The notes: a model not told the origin generated them from the letters alone. Positions 25,740 through 35,586 are shown, numbered from the stretch's first letter. The stretch is 64,000 nt of DNA from Streptomyces smyrnaeus (GCF_017676345.1 NZ_JAFFZM010000005.1:248001-312000), one strand, 5' to 3'. Translations and numbers: made by a program.

Positions 25740-27079
25740 AGCTGCTGCCTCTTGCGGCGACCGCTGAGCAGGATGCCGAAACCGGCGCCGATGGCGAGAC
25801 CGACCAGGATGAAGGCCCAGACGGGGATGGTGGCGCCGTCGTCCTTCTTGTCGGAGGACGAGGAGTCGGCGTCGTCCGACGGCATCTTGGCGGGCTTCGG
25901 GCCGGTGTTGCCGAGGCGGGAGAGGAGGTCGGTGCCGCCGAGCTTCGTGGGGTCGCCGCCGGCGGCGCGGGAGGCGAGCATGAGGGAGCTGATGGCGGCC
26001 GGGTCGTTCTTGGCCTTGTCCCACTTGTTCACATTGTCCGCGAGCCACGCCAGGGAGGACCTGGCCGGCTTCCGGTGGCCGCCGGCCGCCAGCGCGACGA
26101 CGGCGTCCGCGGTGTTCGCGTAGTCGGGCTGCTTCTTCGTGTCGCCCGGGGTCACGGAGCTGAAGTGGCCGCCGTTCTTCTTCAGCGTCGCGGCCAGATA
26201 GGCCGCGCCCGCACCCGCCGCCTGCTTGCGGCCGCCCGGAACGCCCTTCTTGTCCCCCTCGTCGGTGCCCGCGTCGGCGTCGGTGCCCGCGTCCGAGGCG
26301 CACTTCAGCGGTGTGACCGGCTTGTCCTTGGCGTCCTTGGACAGCGGTTCGGGCAGCGCGCCTTCGCCCAGCGCGGCGAGGGAGGCGGCGGCGGTGGCGT
26401 CGTCGTTCGGGGCGAGCTCGCCCTTCTTGTCCGGTTGGTAGGCGAAGGCGCCCTGTTGGCCGGGGGCGTTCTCAAGGCCCTTCGCGCCGCAGGTGAGCTG
26501 GAAGGACAGCAGCGCGTCGTAGGGAGACCTGCCGCCCTGGGCGGTGGCCTTCTCCGGGTTTCGGCCCGCCGCGTGCAGGGCGCCGATGGCCAGCGAGGTC
26601 GAATTGGCGTCCGAGGCGGCGCGCGGGGCGCTGCCCCAGCCGCCGTCCTTGTTCTGGACCGAGGTCAGCCACTCCAGGGCCTCCCGCACCGCGTCGCTCC
26701 GGCCGCCGACCGCGGCGAGGGCCTGCACGGCGAGGGCGGTCGCGTTGGTGTCCGAGGGAGTGGCGTCCGGGTCGCACTTCTTGCCGGTGTCGGCGCGGTA
26801 GGCGGTGAACGAGCCGTCGGCGCACTGCTGGCCGGCCAGCCAGTCGACGGCCTTCTTCGCGGGGACGGCACCGGCGCCGTCCAGCGCCAGCAGCGCCATC
26901 GACTGCCGCCACACCCCGTCGTACTTCGGGTCGGCCGTTCCGTAGAGCCCGTCCGGCAGCTTTGACGGCTTCGCGGCGGCATGGGGCGCGGTTGCGGCGG
27001 CGGATGCCACGGGTGCGGCTGTCGCGCACAGCACGGTGGCGGCGGCGAGGACCGTGGCGCGGCGGCGGCGCGGTGACAT
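25736..27079 (-). CDS. Exported alpha6-barrel (prenyltransferase/squalene-oxidase repeat) protein, transcobalamin-like
   Basis: A 447-residue protein with a cleavable signal (about residues 1-35), a helical-repeat domain and a C-terminal membrane helix (IPVWAFILVGLAIGAGFGILLSG) with a basic tail. Repeats are visible as QQCADGSFTAY, VQNKDGGWGSAP and YANTADAVVALAAGG, each preceded by DTNATALAVQALAA-type helices. That is the alpha6/alpha6 barrel shared by prenyltransferases and the B12-binding alpha domain of transcobalamin. It is the first gene after a cobalamin riboswitch and leads an ECF transporter operon. A surface-anchored B12-capturing protein is therefore the best guess; no catalytic Asp-rich motif of a terpene cyclase is seen. 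Confidence 0.8.
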   Translation of the reverse strand: MSPRRRRATVLAAATVLCATAAPVASAAATAPHAAAKPSKLPDGLYGTADPKYDGVWRQSMALLALDGAGAVPAKKAVDWLAGQQCADGSFTAYRADTGKKCDPDATPSDTNATALAVQALAAVGGRSDAVREALEWLTSVQNKDGGWGSAPRAASDANSTSLAIGALHAAGRNPEKATAQGGRSPYDALLSFQLTCGAKGLENAPGQQGAFAYQPDKKGELAPNDDATAAASLAALGEGALPEPLSKDAKDKPVTPLKCASDAGTDADAGTDEGDKKGVPGGRKQAAGAGAAYLAATLKKNGGHFSSVTPGDTKKQPDYANTADAVVALAAGGHRKPARSSLAWLADNVNKWDKAKNDPAAISSLMLASRAAGGDPTKLGGTDLLSRLGNTGPKPAKMPSDDADSSSSDKKDDGATIPVWAFILVGLAIGAGFGILLSGRRKRQQL

Positions 27080-27224
27080 TGCGAGTGCCTTTCGGTGACG
27101 GGAGCGGACCGCAGCCGGGCACGGCCGCCCCGCCGAGGGGGCTCGCGACTTCGCGGCCCCGCACTGCGGCGCACCGGGCTCGGCTCCGTATACCTCGACG
27201 GGCCGGTGGCCTCGTTCGGCCACA

Positions 27225-27412
27225 GGAGCCCACCTCCACCCGGGTGCTCCGGCTCGCGGCCGGCCACCTGCGCGCATACGCCGGGTCGTGGAGGACGACC
27301 CGCGGCCGGCGTACGGCGACGGGGTGACGGACCGCTCACGGTTGCGGGTCAGCGCCGGATTCGCACCGGCTTCCCCCGGTCGGAGGCGTTGTCTGGCTGT
27401 CGGCCACTGTAG
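27225..27412 (-). promoter_or_regulatory. Cobalamin (B12) riboswitch
   Basis: On the minus strand the conserved core GGTGCGAATCCGGCGCTGA-CCCGCAACCGTGA (27336-27367 in plus coordinates) is preceded by GGGGGAAG and followed by the B12-box-like AGCCGGAGCACC (27243-27254). These are the hallmark elements of the adenosylcobalamin class. It lies about 150-330 nt upstream of the first gene of the ECF operon and should shut it off when B12 is abundant. The rest of the 414-bp gap 27080-27493 is leader sequence with GC-rich hairpins. Boundaries are approximate. Confidence 0.93.
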
Positions 27413-27493
27413 CCGGACCGCCCGCCGGGGCGTTCCGTCGGGCCGGTCCGCTTCGTCCGACTCCAGGTCGCGGTAGCCGCGCGGCCGGGGTCC

Positions 27494-28729
<1,236 letters not shown>

Positions 28730-28799
28730 GGCGACGGCTCCCCCCGGTTCGGTGCGCGGGCGTGGCGGCCTGCGGGCCGGCAGAGGCATTGTTCCCTAG

Positions 28800-28819
28800 A
28801 ACTAGAACTGGTACTAGTT
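28800..28819. promoter_or_regulatory. KstR-like operator between the MBL and aldehyde dehydrogenase genes
   Basis: AACTAGAACTGGTACTAGTT, identical to the site at 18384 except for two central bases; the core TAGAACTGGTACTA has one mismatch to TNNAACNNGTTNNA. It lies 71 bp upstream of the MBL start and 69 bp upstream of the aldehyde dehydrogenase start, so it could control both. Confidence 0.7.
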
Positions 28820-28887
28820 CTGATGCGCTGTCAGGAGAGTGTCAGGGGTCACACCGACGGGTGGGGCGCGAGAGGGAGGGCACGGGC

Positions 28888-30369
28888 ATGACGGACAACC
28901 CCAGCGGAACCGGCGGCGGAATCGCGTACGCCGACCACCGGCAGCTCTACATCGGCGGGACCTTCACCGACCCGGCCGGCGACGAGGCCATCGAGGTGGT
29001 CTCGCCGCACACCGAGCAGCCCATCGGGCGTGTCCCGCACGCCTCGCGCGAGGACGTCGACCGCGCCGTACACGCGGCACGCGAGTCCTTCGACTCCGGG
29101 GTGTGGGCGCAGCGCCCGCTGGCCGAACGGATCGAGACGGTCACCCGCATCAAGGACGCCTTCGCCGTGCGCAGCGAGGAGATCGCCAAGGTCATCAGCG
29201 CCCAGAACGGCACCCCGTACACCTCGGCCGTCATGGTCCAGTCCCTCGCCGCGATGATGGTCTGGGACACCGCGGTCAAGATCGCCGCCGACTTCCGCCA
29301 CGAGGAGCGCCGGGCCGGGGTGCTCGGTCCGCTGCTGGTACGCCGGGAGCCGGTGGGGGTGGTGGCGGCCGTGGTGCCGTGGAACGTGCCCCAGTTCACC
29401 GCCGCCGCCAAGCTGGCTCCCGCGCTGCTGGCCGGCTGCTCGGCGATTTTGAAGGTCTCGCCGGAGACCCCGCTGGACGCCTATCTGCTGGCCGAGATCG
29501 CCGATGAGGCCGGGCTGCCCCCGGGTGTGCTGTCGATCCTGCCCGCCGATCGCGAGGTGAGCGAGTACCTCGTGGGGCACCCCGGCGTCGACAAGGTGTC
29601 CTTCACCGGTTCCGTGGCCGCGGGCAAGCGGGTCATGGAGGTGGCCTCCCGCAATCTGACCCGCGTCACCCTGGAGTTGGGCGGCAAGTCGGCCGCCGTC
29701 ATCCTGCCCGACGCCGATCTGGAAGCGGCGGTCGCGGGTATCACCCCGTTCGCCTGGATGATCAACGGCCAGGCGTGTGTGGCTCAGACCCGGATCCTCG
29801 CACCGCGCAGCCGCTACGACGAGATCGCCGAGCGCTTCAAGGCCGCCGCCGACGGACTGCGGGTCGGCGATCCGCTGGATCCCGCCACCGAGGTCGGCCC
29901 GCTGGTCGCCGAACGTCAGCGCCAACGCTGCCTCGACTACATCGCCCTCGGCCAGGAGGAGGGCGCCAAGGTCCTCGCGGGCGGTGGCAGGCCGGAGTCC
30001 ATGCCCACCGGCTGGTATGTCGAACCCACCCTTTTCGGGGACGTCGACAACGCCATGCGGATCGCCCGTGAGGAGATCTTCGGCCCTGTCATCTGCCTGC
30101 TGCCGTACGAGGACGAGGAGGAGGCGGTCCGTATCGCCAACGACTCCGACTACGGGCTCTCCGGCAGCGTATGGACCGCCGACACCGAACACGGCATCGA
30201 CATCGCCCGCCGTGTACGCACCGGCACCTACTCCGTCAACACCTTCAGCCTCGACATGCTCGGTCCGTTCGGCGGCTACAAGAACTCCGGTATCGGCCGG
30301 GAGTTCGGGCCCGAGGGATACGCCGAGTATCTGGAGCACAAGATGATCCACCTGCCCGCGGAAGCGTGA
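28888..30369 (+). CDS. NAD(P)-dependent aldehyde dehydrogenase
   Basis: A 493-residue ALDH-superfamily enzyme. Cofactor and substrate motifs are intact: VVPWNVPQFTAAAKLAPALL, FTGSVAAGKRVM, catalytic Glu in LELGGKSAAV, catalytic Cys in INGQACVAQTRI, and EEIFGPVICLLPY. It would oxidise an aldehyde to an acid. With CYP125 and a ferredoxin under a shared KstR-like operator, a sterol side-chain aldehyde or propionaldehyde-like product is a plausible substrate (inference). ATG 28888 has GGGAGGG about 8 nt upstream. The ferredoxin gene follows after 96 bp with no recognised gene between. Confidence 0.88.
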   Translation: MTDNPSGTGGGIAYADHRQLYIGGTFTDPAGDEAIEVVSPHTEQPIGRVPHASREDVDRAVHAARESFDSGVWAQRPLAERIETVTRIKDAFAVRSEEIAKVISAQNGTPYTSAVMVQSLAAMMVWDTAVKIAADFRHEERRAGVLGPLLVRREPVGVVAAVVPWNVPQFTAAAKLAPALLAGCSAILKVSPETPLDAYLLAEIADEAGLPPGVLSILPADREVSEYLVGHPGVDKVSFTGSVAAGKRVMEVASRNLTRVTLELGGKSAAVILPDADLEAAVAGITPFAWMINGQACVAQTRILAPRSRYDEIAERFKAAADGLRVGDPLDPATEVGPLVAERQRQRCLDYIALGQEEGAKVLAGGGRPESMPTGWYVEPTLFGDVDNAMRIAREEIFGPVICLLPYEDEEEAVRIANDSDYGLSGSVWTADTEHGIDIARRVRTGTYSVNTFSLDMLGPFGGYKNSGIGREFGPEGYAEYLEHKMIHLPAEA

Positions 30370-30465
30370 GTTCCCGGGAAGCGAGGGGCAGGAGTCACCA
30401 GACCGCAGGCGATACGCAACGGGCCGACAGACGGCTGGGGCACCGGCCCGGGATGAGGAGAGCCG

Positions 30466-30699
30466 ATGGCTGACCGCTGGCACGTCGAGGTGGACCGGGA
30501 CCTGTGCATCGGGTCGGGGATGTGCGTGGGCGGGGCGCCCGAGGAGTTCCGGCTGGATGCCGCCCGCCGGTCCCACCCCGTGACCCCCGACCGCGAACCT
30601 TCCGAGGAGGTGCTGGACGCCGCCGAGAGCTGCCCCGTCGAGGCCATCACCATCACTCTGGCCGAGACGGGGGAGCCGGTCTTCCCACCGGAGGACTGA
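30466..30699 (+). CDS. [3Fe-4S] ferredoxin
   Basis: A 77-residue ferredoxin with cysteines at 14, 20 and 56 (CIGSGMC ... ESCPVEAI). The middle ligand of the usual CxxCxxC is Ser17, the arrangement of P450-associated single-cluster [3Fe-4S] ferredoxins. It would carry electrons from a ferredoxin reductase (none in this window) to a P450; CYP125 at 16886-18142 is the only P450 here. ATG 30466 has GAGGAG 6 nt upstream. It lies between the aldehyde dehydrogenase and an LLM oxidoreductase, in the same orientation. Confidence 0.92.
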   Translation: MADRWHVEVDRDLCIGSGMCVGGAPEEFRLDAARRSHPVTPDREPSEEVLDAAESCPVEAITITLAETGEPVFPPED

Positions 30700-30789
30700 C
30701 CGGACGGGCAGGGCGGGAAGCGGGCCGAGGGCGGACCGGAGCCGGTATTCCGTTGCCCGGAGCCGGAACGCCGGGGTAGGAACAGCCGC

Positions 30790-31791
30790 ATGACATCTTT
30801 CGGTGCCGACAACGCTCTCGGTGCGGTCTTCCGGCCTCAGTTGCCTCCCGAACGGCTGCGGGGCGTGGTCCGCGCCGCCGACGAGGCGGGGCTGGAGCAG
30901 CTGTGGCTGTGGGAGGACTGCTTCTTGGAGAGCGGCATCGCCACGGCCGCCGCCGCCCTCGCCTGGTCCGAACGGCTCCGGGTGGGCGTGGGCCTGCTCC
31001 CCGTCCCGCTGCGGAACGTCGCGCTGACCACGATGGAGACCGCGACACTGCGCCGTCTGTTCCCCGGCCGGTTCGCGGTGGGCCTCGGCCACGGCATACA
31101 GGACTGGATGGGTCAGGTCGGCGCACGCGTCGACTCGCCCGTCACCCTGCTGCGCGAACACCTCGACACCATGCGGGCGTTGCTGCGCGGCGAGCGGGTC
31201 ACGGTCGAGGGGCGCTACGTCAAGCTGGACGGGGTCGCCCTCGACTGGCCGCCGCTCGCCCGGACGTCCGAAGCGGCCCCGGCGAAGGCCTCGGCAACAG
31301 TACCGGCGACGGACCCGGCGACGGACCCCGCCTCGGCGCCCGCGACGGACCCCGTGTCGGCCGCCGCCTCGGACACGGCGGTGTTCGCGGGTGCGCGCGG
31401 ACCGCGTTCGCTGCGGCTCAGCGGCGAGGCGGCCGACGGCACCGTGCTGGACAGCAACACCACCCTCGCCGGTATCCGCCGCGCGCGGCAGCTCATCGAC
31501 GAGGGACGGGCGGCGGCCGGACGCACCGACCGCCACGAGGTCGTCCACTACCTCAGCACCGCAACGGGGCCCGACGCCGCAGCCCGGTTGCGCGCCGAAC
31601 TGCTCCGCGAGGGGCACGACCCCGCCACCGGGCCGGGCGTCGCCGGAGACGCGGCGGCCGTGGCCGAAGCGGTCGGGCAGGCCCTCGACGCGGGCGCCGA
31701 CACGGTCGTCCTCCAGCCCACGGCGGACGAACCCGACCCGGAGTCGTTCGTCCGCTTCGCCGCCCTGGAGGTCCGCCCCCTGCTGCGGTGA
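30790..31791 (+). CDS. LLM-class (luciferase-like, F420/FMN) oxidoreductase
   Basis: A 333-residue TIM-barrel oxidoreductase of the bacterial-luciferase superfamily. Typical segments are the N-terminal strand-helix with LWLWEDCF, RLRVGVGLLPVPLRN, LFPGRFAVGLGHG and DWMGQVG, and C-terminal ADTVVLQPTAD. Cofactor (F420 or FMN) and substrate are unknown. An insertion near residues 157-195, made of repeated A-T-D-P units, replaces part of the usual barrel loop. ATG 30790 is preceded by TAGGAACAG. It follows the ALDH-ferredoxin pair and may be cotranscribed. Confidence 0.82.
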   Translation: MTSFGADNALGAVFRPQLPPERLRGVVRAADEAGLEQLWLWEDCFLESGIATAAAALAWSERLRVGVGLLPVPLRNVALTTMETATLRRLFPGRFAVGLGHGIQDWMGQVGARVDSPVTLLREHLDTMRALLRGERVTVEGRYVKLDGVALDWPPLARTSEAAPAKASATVPATDPATDPASAPATDPVSAAASDTAVFAGARGPRSLRLSGEAADGTVLDSNTTLAGIRRARQLIDEGRAAAGRTDRHEVVHYLSTATGPDAAARLRAELLREGHDPATGPGVAGDAAAVAEAVGQALDAGADTVVLQPTADEPDPESFVRFAALEVRPLLR

Positions 31792-31817
31792 CCCCGCGCC
31801 CGCCCCGCCGCCCGGCG

Positions 31818-33044
31818 TCAGCCGGTGGTTCCGCCGCCCAGGGCGAGCGTGGCGAACGTCGCGAGCCAGTGGTCCGTGGTGAAGTCGCCCGAGGTGGCCG
31901 ACGGCAGCCCCGCCGCCAGGTTGGCCTCGGCCGCCCCGGCCAGGGTGGTGGCGCGCGGGTCGCCGGACGGGAGCGCGGCGGCGATGCCGCGCAGGGCGGC
32001 GGCCCGGCTGAGACACAGGCCGAGCAGGTGCCCGAGCTGTGGATCGGTCGGGTCCGAGACCTGCGGCGGCGGAAGGAAATCCCGTCCGGAGACGTGGTTC
32101 AGCTCGGGCAGGAAGCGCTCCAGCCAGGTGGCGAACTCGCCCTGCGGCAGCACCCGGCGCACCGCGTCCGCCTCGCAGAGCAGCGGCGAGAGGAAGTCCT
32201 GCCCGGAGGGCTCCCAGCGGGTGGCGGCCCCGTGGTCGGGGACGTACCACTCACGGATCTTCTCCGCCAGCGGTGCCAGCAGCCGCTGTTGGCCGGCCCT
32301 CTCGGCGCTGTCGAGCAGCAGTCCGAGCGCGAAGGCGCTGTTGGCGTGCGTACCGTGCCGCACGGGATAGGTCGCCTTCGGCAGCCAGGCCAGCACCAGT
32401 TCGGCCACGGCCTCCGCGGCGGGTGACAGGGCGGCACGCCACCGCCGTCCCGCTTCGAGAGCACCGCTCCCGTACGCGAACGCTGCTCCCCGCGCTCGGT
32501 GCTCCGAGTGCGGAGCACCGCTCTCGCCCCCCGGCCCCGCTCCCTCGCCCCGCCGCTCCGAAACCAGAGCAGCGCTCTCGCTTGTGAGCGCCAGTAGCCA
32601 GGCCCAGCCGTAGGGGCGTTCGAAGGAGGGGTGGTTGCGGAGATAGGTGGCCTCGGTCGCGAGGGCCTCCGGGGTCAGATGGGCGTCCAGCGCCCGCACC
32701 ACTGCCGCGCGCCCCTCCCCGCCCGGTGCGCCGTTGTCCGTGTGCCACGGGATTCGCAGCAGCCGCATGAGCAGCCAGTGCATATGGACGGAGGAGTGCC
32801 AGTCGTAGGCGCCGTAGAAGGCGGGGTGGAGCACCCGGGGTGGGACGAGCTCGTGGGGACCGGCGAGCAGATGCGCGGGAGCGTTCGGGTACTCACGGGT
32901 GACGTTGGCGACGGCCACCTTCGCGAACCGCTCCGCGCACCGGGCCAACACCGCCTCGCCATGGCTCCGCGTGGGCACCGGCGCCTCCCCTCCGGGCGCC
33001 GGCGCCCCCGCGGTCCCTGCCTCCGCGTCCCGTGCCGTGCTCAA
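31818..33044 (-). CDS. DUF2891 family protein
   Basis: A 408-residue soluble protein of the DUF2891 family, helix-rich with many aromatic and His residues, suggesting an alpha-barrel (FYGAYDWHSSVHMHWLLMRL, RPYGWAWLLAL, YPVRHGTHANSAFALGLLL, FTTDHWLATFATLAL). Function is not established. The start is a TTG at 33044 that overlaps the stop of the pyroglutamyl-peptidase gene (TTGA); no better ATG/GTG lies nearby. The link to the 5-oxoproline module is by operon only. A disordered segment near residues 155-200 is encoded by several GAGAGC-NNN-GCTCTC palindromes (32457-32579). Confidence 0.82.
   Translation of the reverse strand: MSTARDAEAGTAGAPAPGGEAPVPTRSHGEAVLARCAERFAKVAVANVTREYPNAPAHLLAGPHELVPPRVLHPAFYGAYDWHSSVHMHWLLMRLLRIPWHTDNGAPGGEGRAAVVRALDAHLTPEALATEATYLRNHPSFERPYGWAWLLALTSESAALVSERRGEGAGPGGESGAPHSEHRARGAAFAYGSGALEAGRRWRAALSPAAEAVAELVLAWLPKATYPVRHGTHANSAFALGLLLDSAERAGQQRLLAPLAEKIREWYVPDHGAATRWEPSGQDFLSPLLCEADAVRRVLPQGEFATWLERFLPELNHVSGRDFLPPPQVSDPTDPQLGHLLGLCLSRAAALRGIAAALPSGDPRATTLAGAAEANLAAGLPSATSGDFTTDHWLATFATLALGGGTTG
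32457..32579. repeat. Cluster of GAGAGC-NNN-GCTCTC palindromes inside the DUF2891 gene
   Basis: Copies at 32457-32471 (GAGAGCACCGCTCCC), about 32511-32525 (CGGAGCACCGCTCTC) and 32565-32579 (CAGAGCAGCGCTCTC) each differ from the perfect palindrome by one or two bases. A separate perfect stem GGTGCTCCG/CGGAGCACC (32498-32519) overlaps the middle copy. Confidence 0.7.
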
Positions 33045-33721
33045 TGTGTGGCCCCTCCGGGTTCGCGGATGTCGGTGGTGGTGCGGGCGGCGGCCGTCAG
33101 GAGGGCGCCCAGCCCGCGTACGGCGTCGGGTACGGACAGCGAGGGCGGCGCCGGGTGCCGGGCCGCGACCTGCTCGGGGGAGTACGGCACGTGTACGAAG
33201 CCGCCCCGCACCCGGGGGTGTTCGGTGGCGAGCAGGTGGGCGAGGCCGTAGAAGACGTGGTTGCAGACGAAGGTGCCGGCCGTCTGGGAGACGGAGGCGG
33301 GTACCCCGGCGGCGCGGGCCGCGGCGACGCACGCCTTGATGGGCAGCGTGCTGAAGTACGCGGCCGGGCCGCCGGGGACGACGGGTTCGTCCACGGGCTG
33401 CCGGCCCGCGTTGTCGGGTATGCGGGCGTCGTCCACGTTGATGGCGACGCGCTCGACGGTGAGGTCGGTGCGCCCGCCCGCCTGCCCCAGGCAGACCACC
33501 AGCCGCAGGTCGTCTCCGGCGGCGTGCACGGCGGTGCGCAGCTCGTCGAGTGCCGTACCGAAGACGCAGCTCAGCTGTACCGCGCTGATGTCGAGTCCGG
33601 CCGGGGGCTCGGCGGCGAGCAGTTCGGCGGCCTGCCAGGACGGGTTGACCTCGGCGCCGTCGAACGGTGCGAACCCGGTGACCAGCACCTTGCCGGAAGA
33701 GGTGGAAGAGACGGAAGACAT
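33041..33721 (-). CDS. pcp: Pyroglutamyl-peptidase I
   Basis: A 226-residue C15 cysteine peptidase that removes N-terminal 5-oxoproline from peptides. Fold and catalytic motifs are intact: VLVTGFAPFDG, LGQAGGRTDLTVERVAINVDDARIPD (Glu90), TAGTFVCNHVFYGL (Cys153) and GGFVHVPYSPEQ (His177). It releases free 5-oxoproline, the substrate of the divergent pxpABC genes. ATG 33721 lies 24 bp after the stop of the DUF979 gene; its own stop overlaps the DUF2891 start. Confidence 0.93.
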   Translation of the reverse strand: MSSVSSTSSGKVLVTGFAPFDGAEVNPSWQAAELLAAEPPAGLDISAVQLSCVFGTALDELRTAVHAAGDDLRLVVCLGQAGGRTDLTVERVAINVDDARIPDNAGRQPVDEPVVPGGPAAYFSTLPIKACVAAARAAGVPASVSQTAGTFVCNHVFYGLAHLLATEHPRVRGGFVHVPYSPEQVAARHPAPPSLSVPDAVRGLGALLTAAARTTTDIREPGGATH

Positions 33722-33745
33722 GGGTGTTCGGCTCCGCTCGGCCCG

Positions 33746-34714
33746 CTAGAAGGCGAAGAGATAGATGATGAGGATGTTGCAGGCCAGCATGGCGCCGGCG
33801 GTCGGTGCCTGGGCCTTGATCGGCCCGTACTGGTCCTTGAGCTCCAGCAGGGCGGCCGGTACGAGGTTGAAGTTGGCCGCCATGGGGGTGCACAGCGTGC
33901 CGCAGAATCCGGCGAGCATGCCGACGGCGAGCACGGCGGCCGGGTTGCCGTTCATCTGCTCGATCAGCACCGGCCAGCCGACGGCCGCGGTCATGACGGG
34001 GAAGGCCGCGAAGGCGTTGCCCATGATCATGGTGAAGACGGCCATGCCCACGCAGTACACGGCCACGGCGGTCAGCTTCTGCCCGTCGGGCAGCACCGAC
34101 TCGGTGATCTTCCGGACCTGGTTGCCGACGCCCGCGGCCTGGAATATCGCCCCCAGCACGGCCAGCAGCTGCGGCAGCAGCAGGGCCCAGCCCATGGACT
34201 CCAGCAGTCCGCGTCCGGCGTGCAGCGGCACGCTCGCGCGGCGTTCGCGCAGCACCCACATGCCCACGCCCAGTGCCACGATGGCGCCCAGGCCGAGGCC
34301 GAGGATGGTCTCGCTGCCCTCCTCCAGCAGCGGCCGGCCGCCGATCTTCCACTTGTCGGCGACCACCGCGCACACCATGGCGATCAGGGGAATGGTCAGC
34401 GCCGGGATGAACAGCTTGCCGCCGAACCGGGCAGCGAGCCGGGCGCGTTCGCTCTCACTGGTGGTGTCGGGCTTGCCCTTGCCGGTGAGGTTGAAGCCGC
34501 CGAGGCAGATGAGGGCCAGAACGGCCACGCCCAGCGGTTCGGAGGGCAGGGACTTGTCGTTGACCCCGGTGCTGTAGAAGAAGCACAGGCCCAGCAGCCC
34601 CCAGAAGGCGGCGGTGCCGAGCCGTTTGGGGTTGGTGCGGTCGACGACCATCTGCGCCGCCATGGCGAGGAAGACGGCACCGACGAGCCAGAAGAACCAC
34701 TCGGACTTGATCAC
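33746..34714 (-). CDS. 5-oxoproline transporter, DUF979 subunit
   Basis: A 322-residue polytopic membrane protein of the DUF979 family (about nine helices). Conserved-looking loops include FFYSTGVND, the motif MGNAFAAFPVMTAAVGWPVL and FCGTLCTPMAANFNLVPAALLELKD. DUF979 proteins always pair with DUF969 proteins and are annotated as 5-oxoproline transporter subunits because they neighbour pyroglutamyl peptidase and oxoprolinase genes, as here. The GTG start at 34714 overlaps the DUF969 stop (GTGA). Confidence 0.88.
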   Translation of the reverse strand: MIKSEWFFWLVGAVFLAMAAQMVVDRTNPKRLGTAAFWGLLGLCFFYSTGVNDKSLPSEPLGVAVLALICLGGFNLTGKGKPDTTSESERARLAARFGGKLFIPALTIPLIAMVCAVVADKWKIGGRPLLEEGSETILGLGLGAIVALGVGMWVLRERRASVPLHAGRGLLESMGWALLLPQLLAVLGAIFQAAGVGNQVRKITESVLPDGQKLTAVAVYCVGMAVFTMIMGNAFAAFPVMTAAVGWPVLIEQMNGNPAAVLAVGMLAGFCGTLCTPMAANFNLVPAALLELKDQYGPIKAQAPTAGAMLACNILIIYLFAF

Positions 34715-35487
34715 TTGGCGGCCCCGCCTTCCTCGCTGCGGTCCAGCGCGTCTTCCCGCTCGACGGCCATCTGCGCGTTCGCGGTGACCAGTTCGCGCTC
34801 CAGCGTGCGGTCCAGCCGCAGCAGCCGGCCGCCGTGGATGAAGAAGGCGCACACGGCGCTGGGTATCGCCCACAGCGCGAGGTGCAGCGGTTCCAGATGC
34901 GTGTGATACGTGCTGTTGACCAGGCCGGTGATCAGCAGGATGGAGCCGATGGCGAGGAAGCAGTCCTCGCCGAAGAACAGGCCCACGGTGTCGGTGCCCG
35001 CCGAGTGCGAGCGGACCTTTTCGCGGACCTTCTCCGGCAGCGGCCGCCCGCCTCCCCCGGCTGCTGCTGAAAGGTGTCCCCAGCGGCGCTCGGTGGCGGC
35101 CTCCGCCATCGGCGCGATCATCGGCCGGACGCTCTGCGCGGGTCCGCCGATGGTCTGCAGTCCGACGGCGGCGGTGACCTGCCGCAGCAGCAGATACAGG
35201 GTCAAAAAGCGCCCTGTGGTGAGTTTGGTGCCGAGCTTGCCGATGAGCGTACGGGCCTGTTGCTGGAGGCCGTTGCGCTCCAGCAGGCCGATGACGGGCA
35301 GCGTGATGGCGAAGATCGTCACCGAGCGGCTGGAGGCGAAGCTCTCGCCGAAGGTCCTGAGGACCTCGACGGGGGAGAGCTTGCCCAGCAGCCCGGTGAC
35401 GATCCCCGCCACGCCGACGACGAGCAGGGGGTTGCGGCGCGTCGCGAAGCCGAGGACCACCACGAGGACGCCGAGGAGAACGATCAT
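34711..35487 (-). CDS. 5-oxoproline transporter, DUF969 subunit
   Basis: A 258-residue membrane protein of the DUF969 family, partner of the following DUF979 protein. Hydrophobic helices alternate with conserved loops such as FATRRNPLLVVG, LPVIGLLERNGLQQQAR and TIGGPAQSVRPMIAPM. It is first in a four-gene operon (DUF969-DUF979-pcp-DUF2891). ATG 35487 has GGAAGGCGG upstream. The 15-bp palindrome at 35528-35542, 41 bp upstream, matches that in the pxpA promoter, suggesting control by the adjacent GntR protein. Confidence 0.88.
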   Translation of the reverse strand: MIVLLGVLVVVLGFATRRNPLLVVGVAGIVTGLLGKLSPVEVLRTFGESFASSRSVTIFAITLPVIGLLERNGLQQQARTLIGKLGTKLTTGRFLTLYLLLRQVTAAVGLQTIGGPAQSVRPMIAPMAEAATERRWGHLSAAAGGGGRPLPEKVREKVRSHSAGTDTVGLFFGEDCFLAIGSILLITGLVNSTYHTHLEPLHLALWAIPSAVCAFFIHGGRLLRLDRTLERELVTANAQMAVEREDALDRSEEGGAAK

Positions 35488-35527
35488 GTCGTCCGCCTTC
35501 CGTGAGCGATTCCTCGGGAGGCTAGAG

Positions 35528-35542
35528 GATTGTTGAACGATC
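35528..35542. promoter_or_regulatory. GntR-type operator A (transporter promoter)
   Basis: GATTGTTGAACGATC, 14 of 15 positions symmetrical. It lies 41 bp upstream of the DUF969 start and 14 bp before the end of the GntR gene region. The sister site is at 36385. Confidence 0.75.
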
Positions 35543-35586
35543 CCACAAGAGTGAGGCATGTCACTCCGGTGGGATCGCGAGGAGGC

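Noticed and set aside
25736..27079. Terpene cyclase or genuine prenyltransferase
   Set aside because: Despite the barrel repeats, it has a signal peptide, a C-terminal anchor, no Asp-rich motif and a cobalamin riboswitch upstream.
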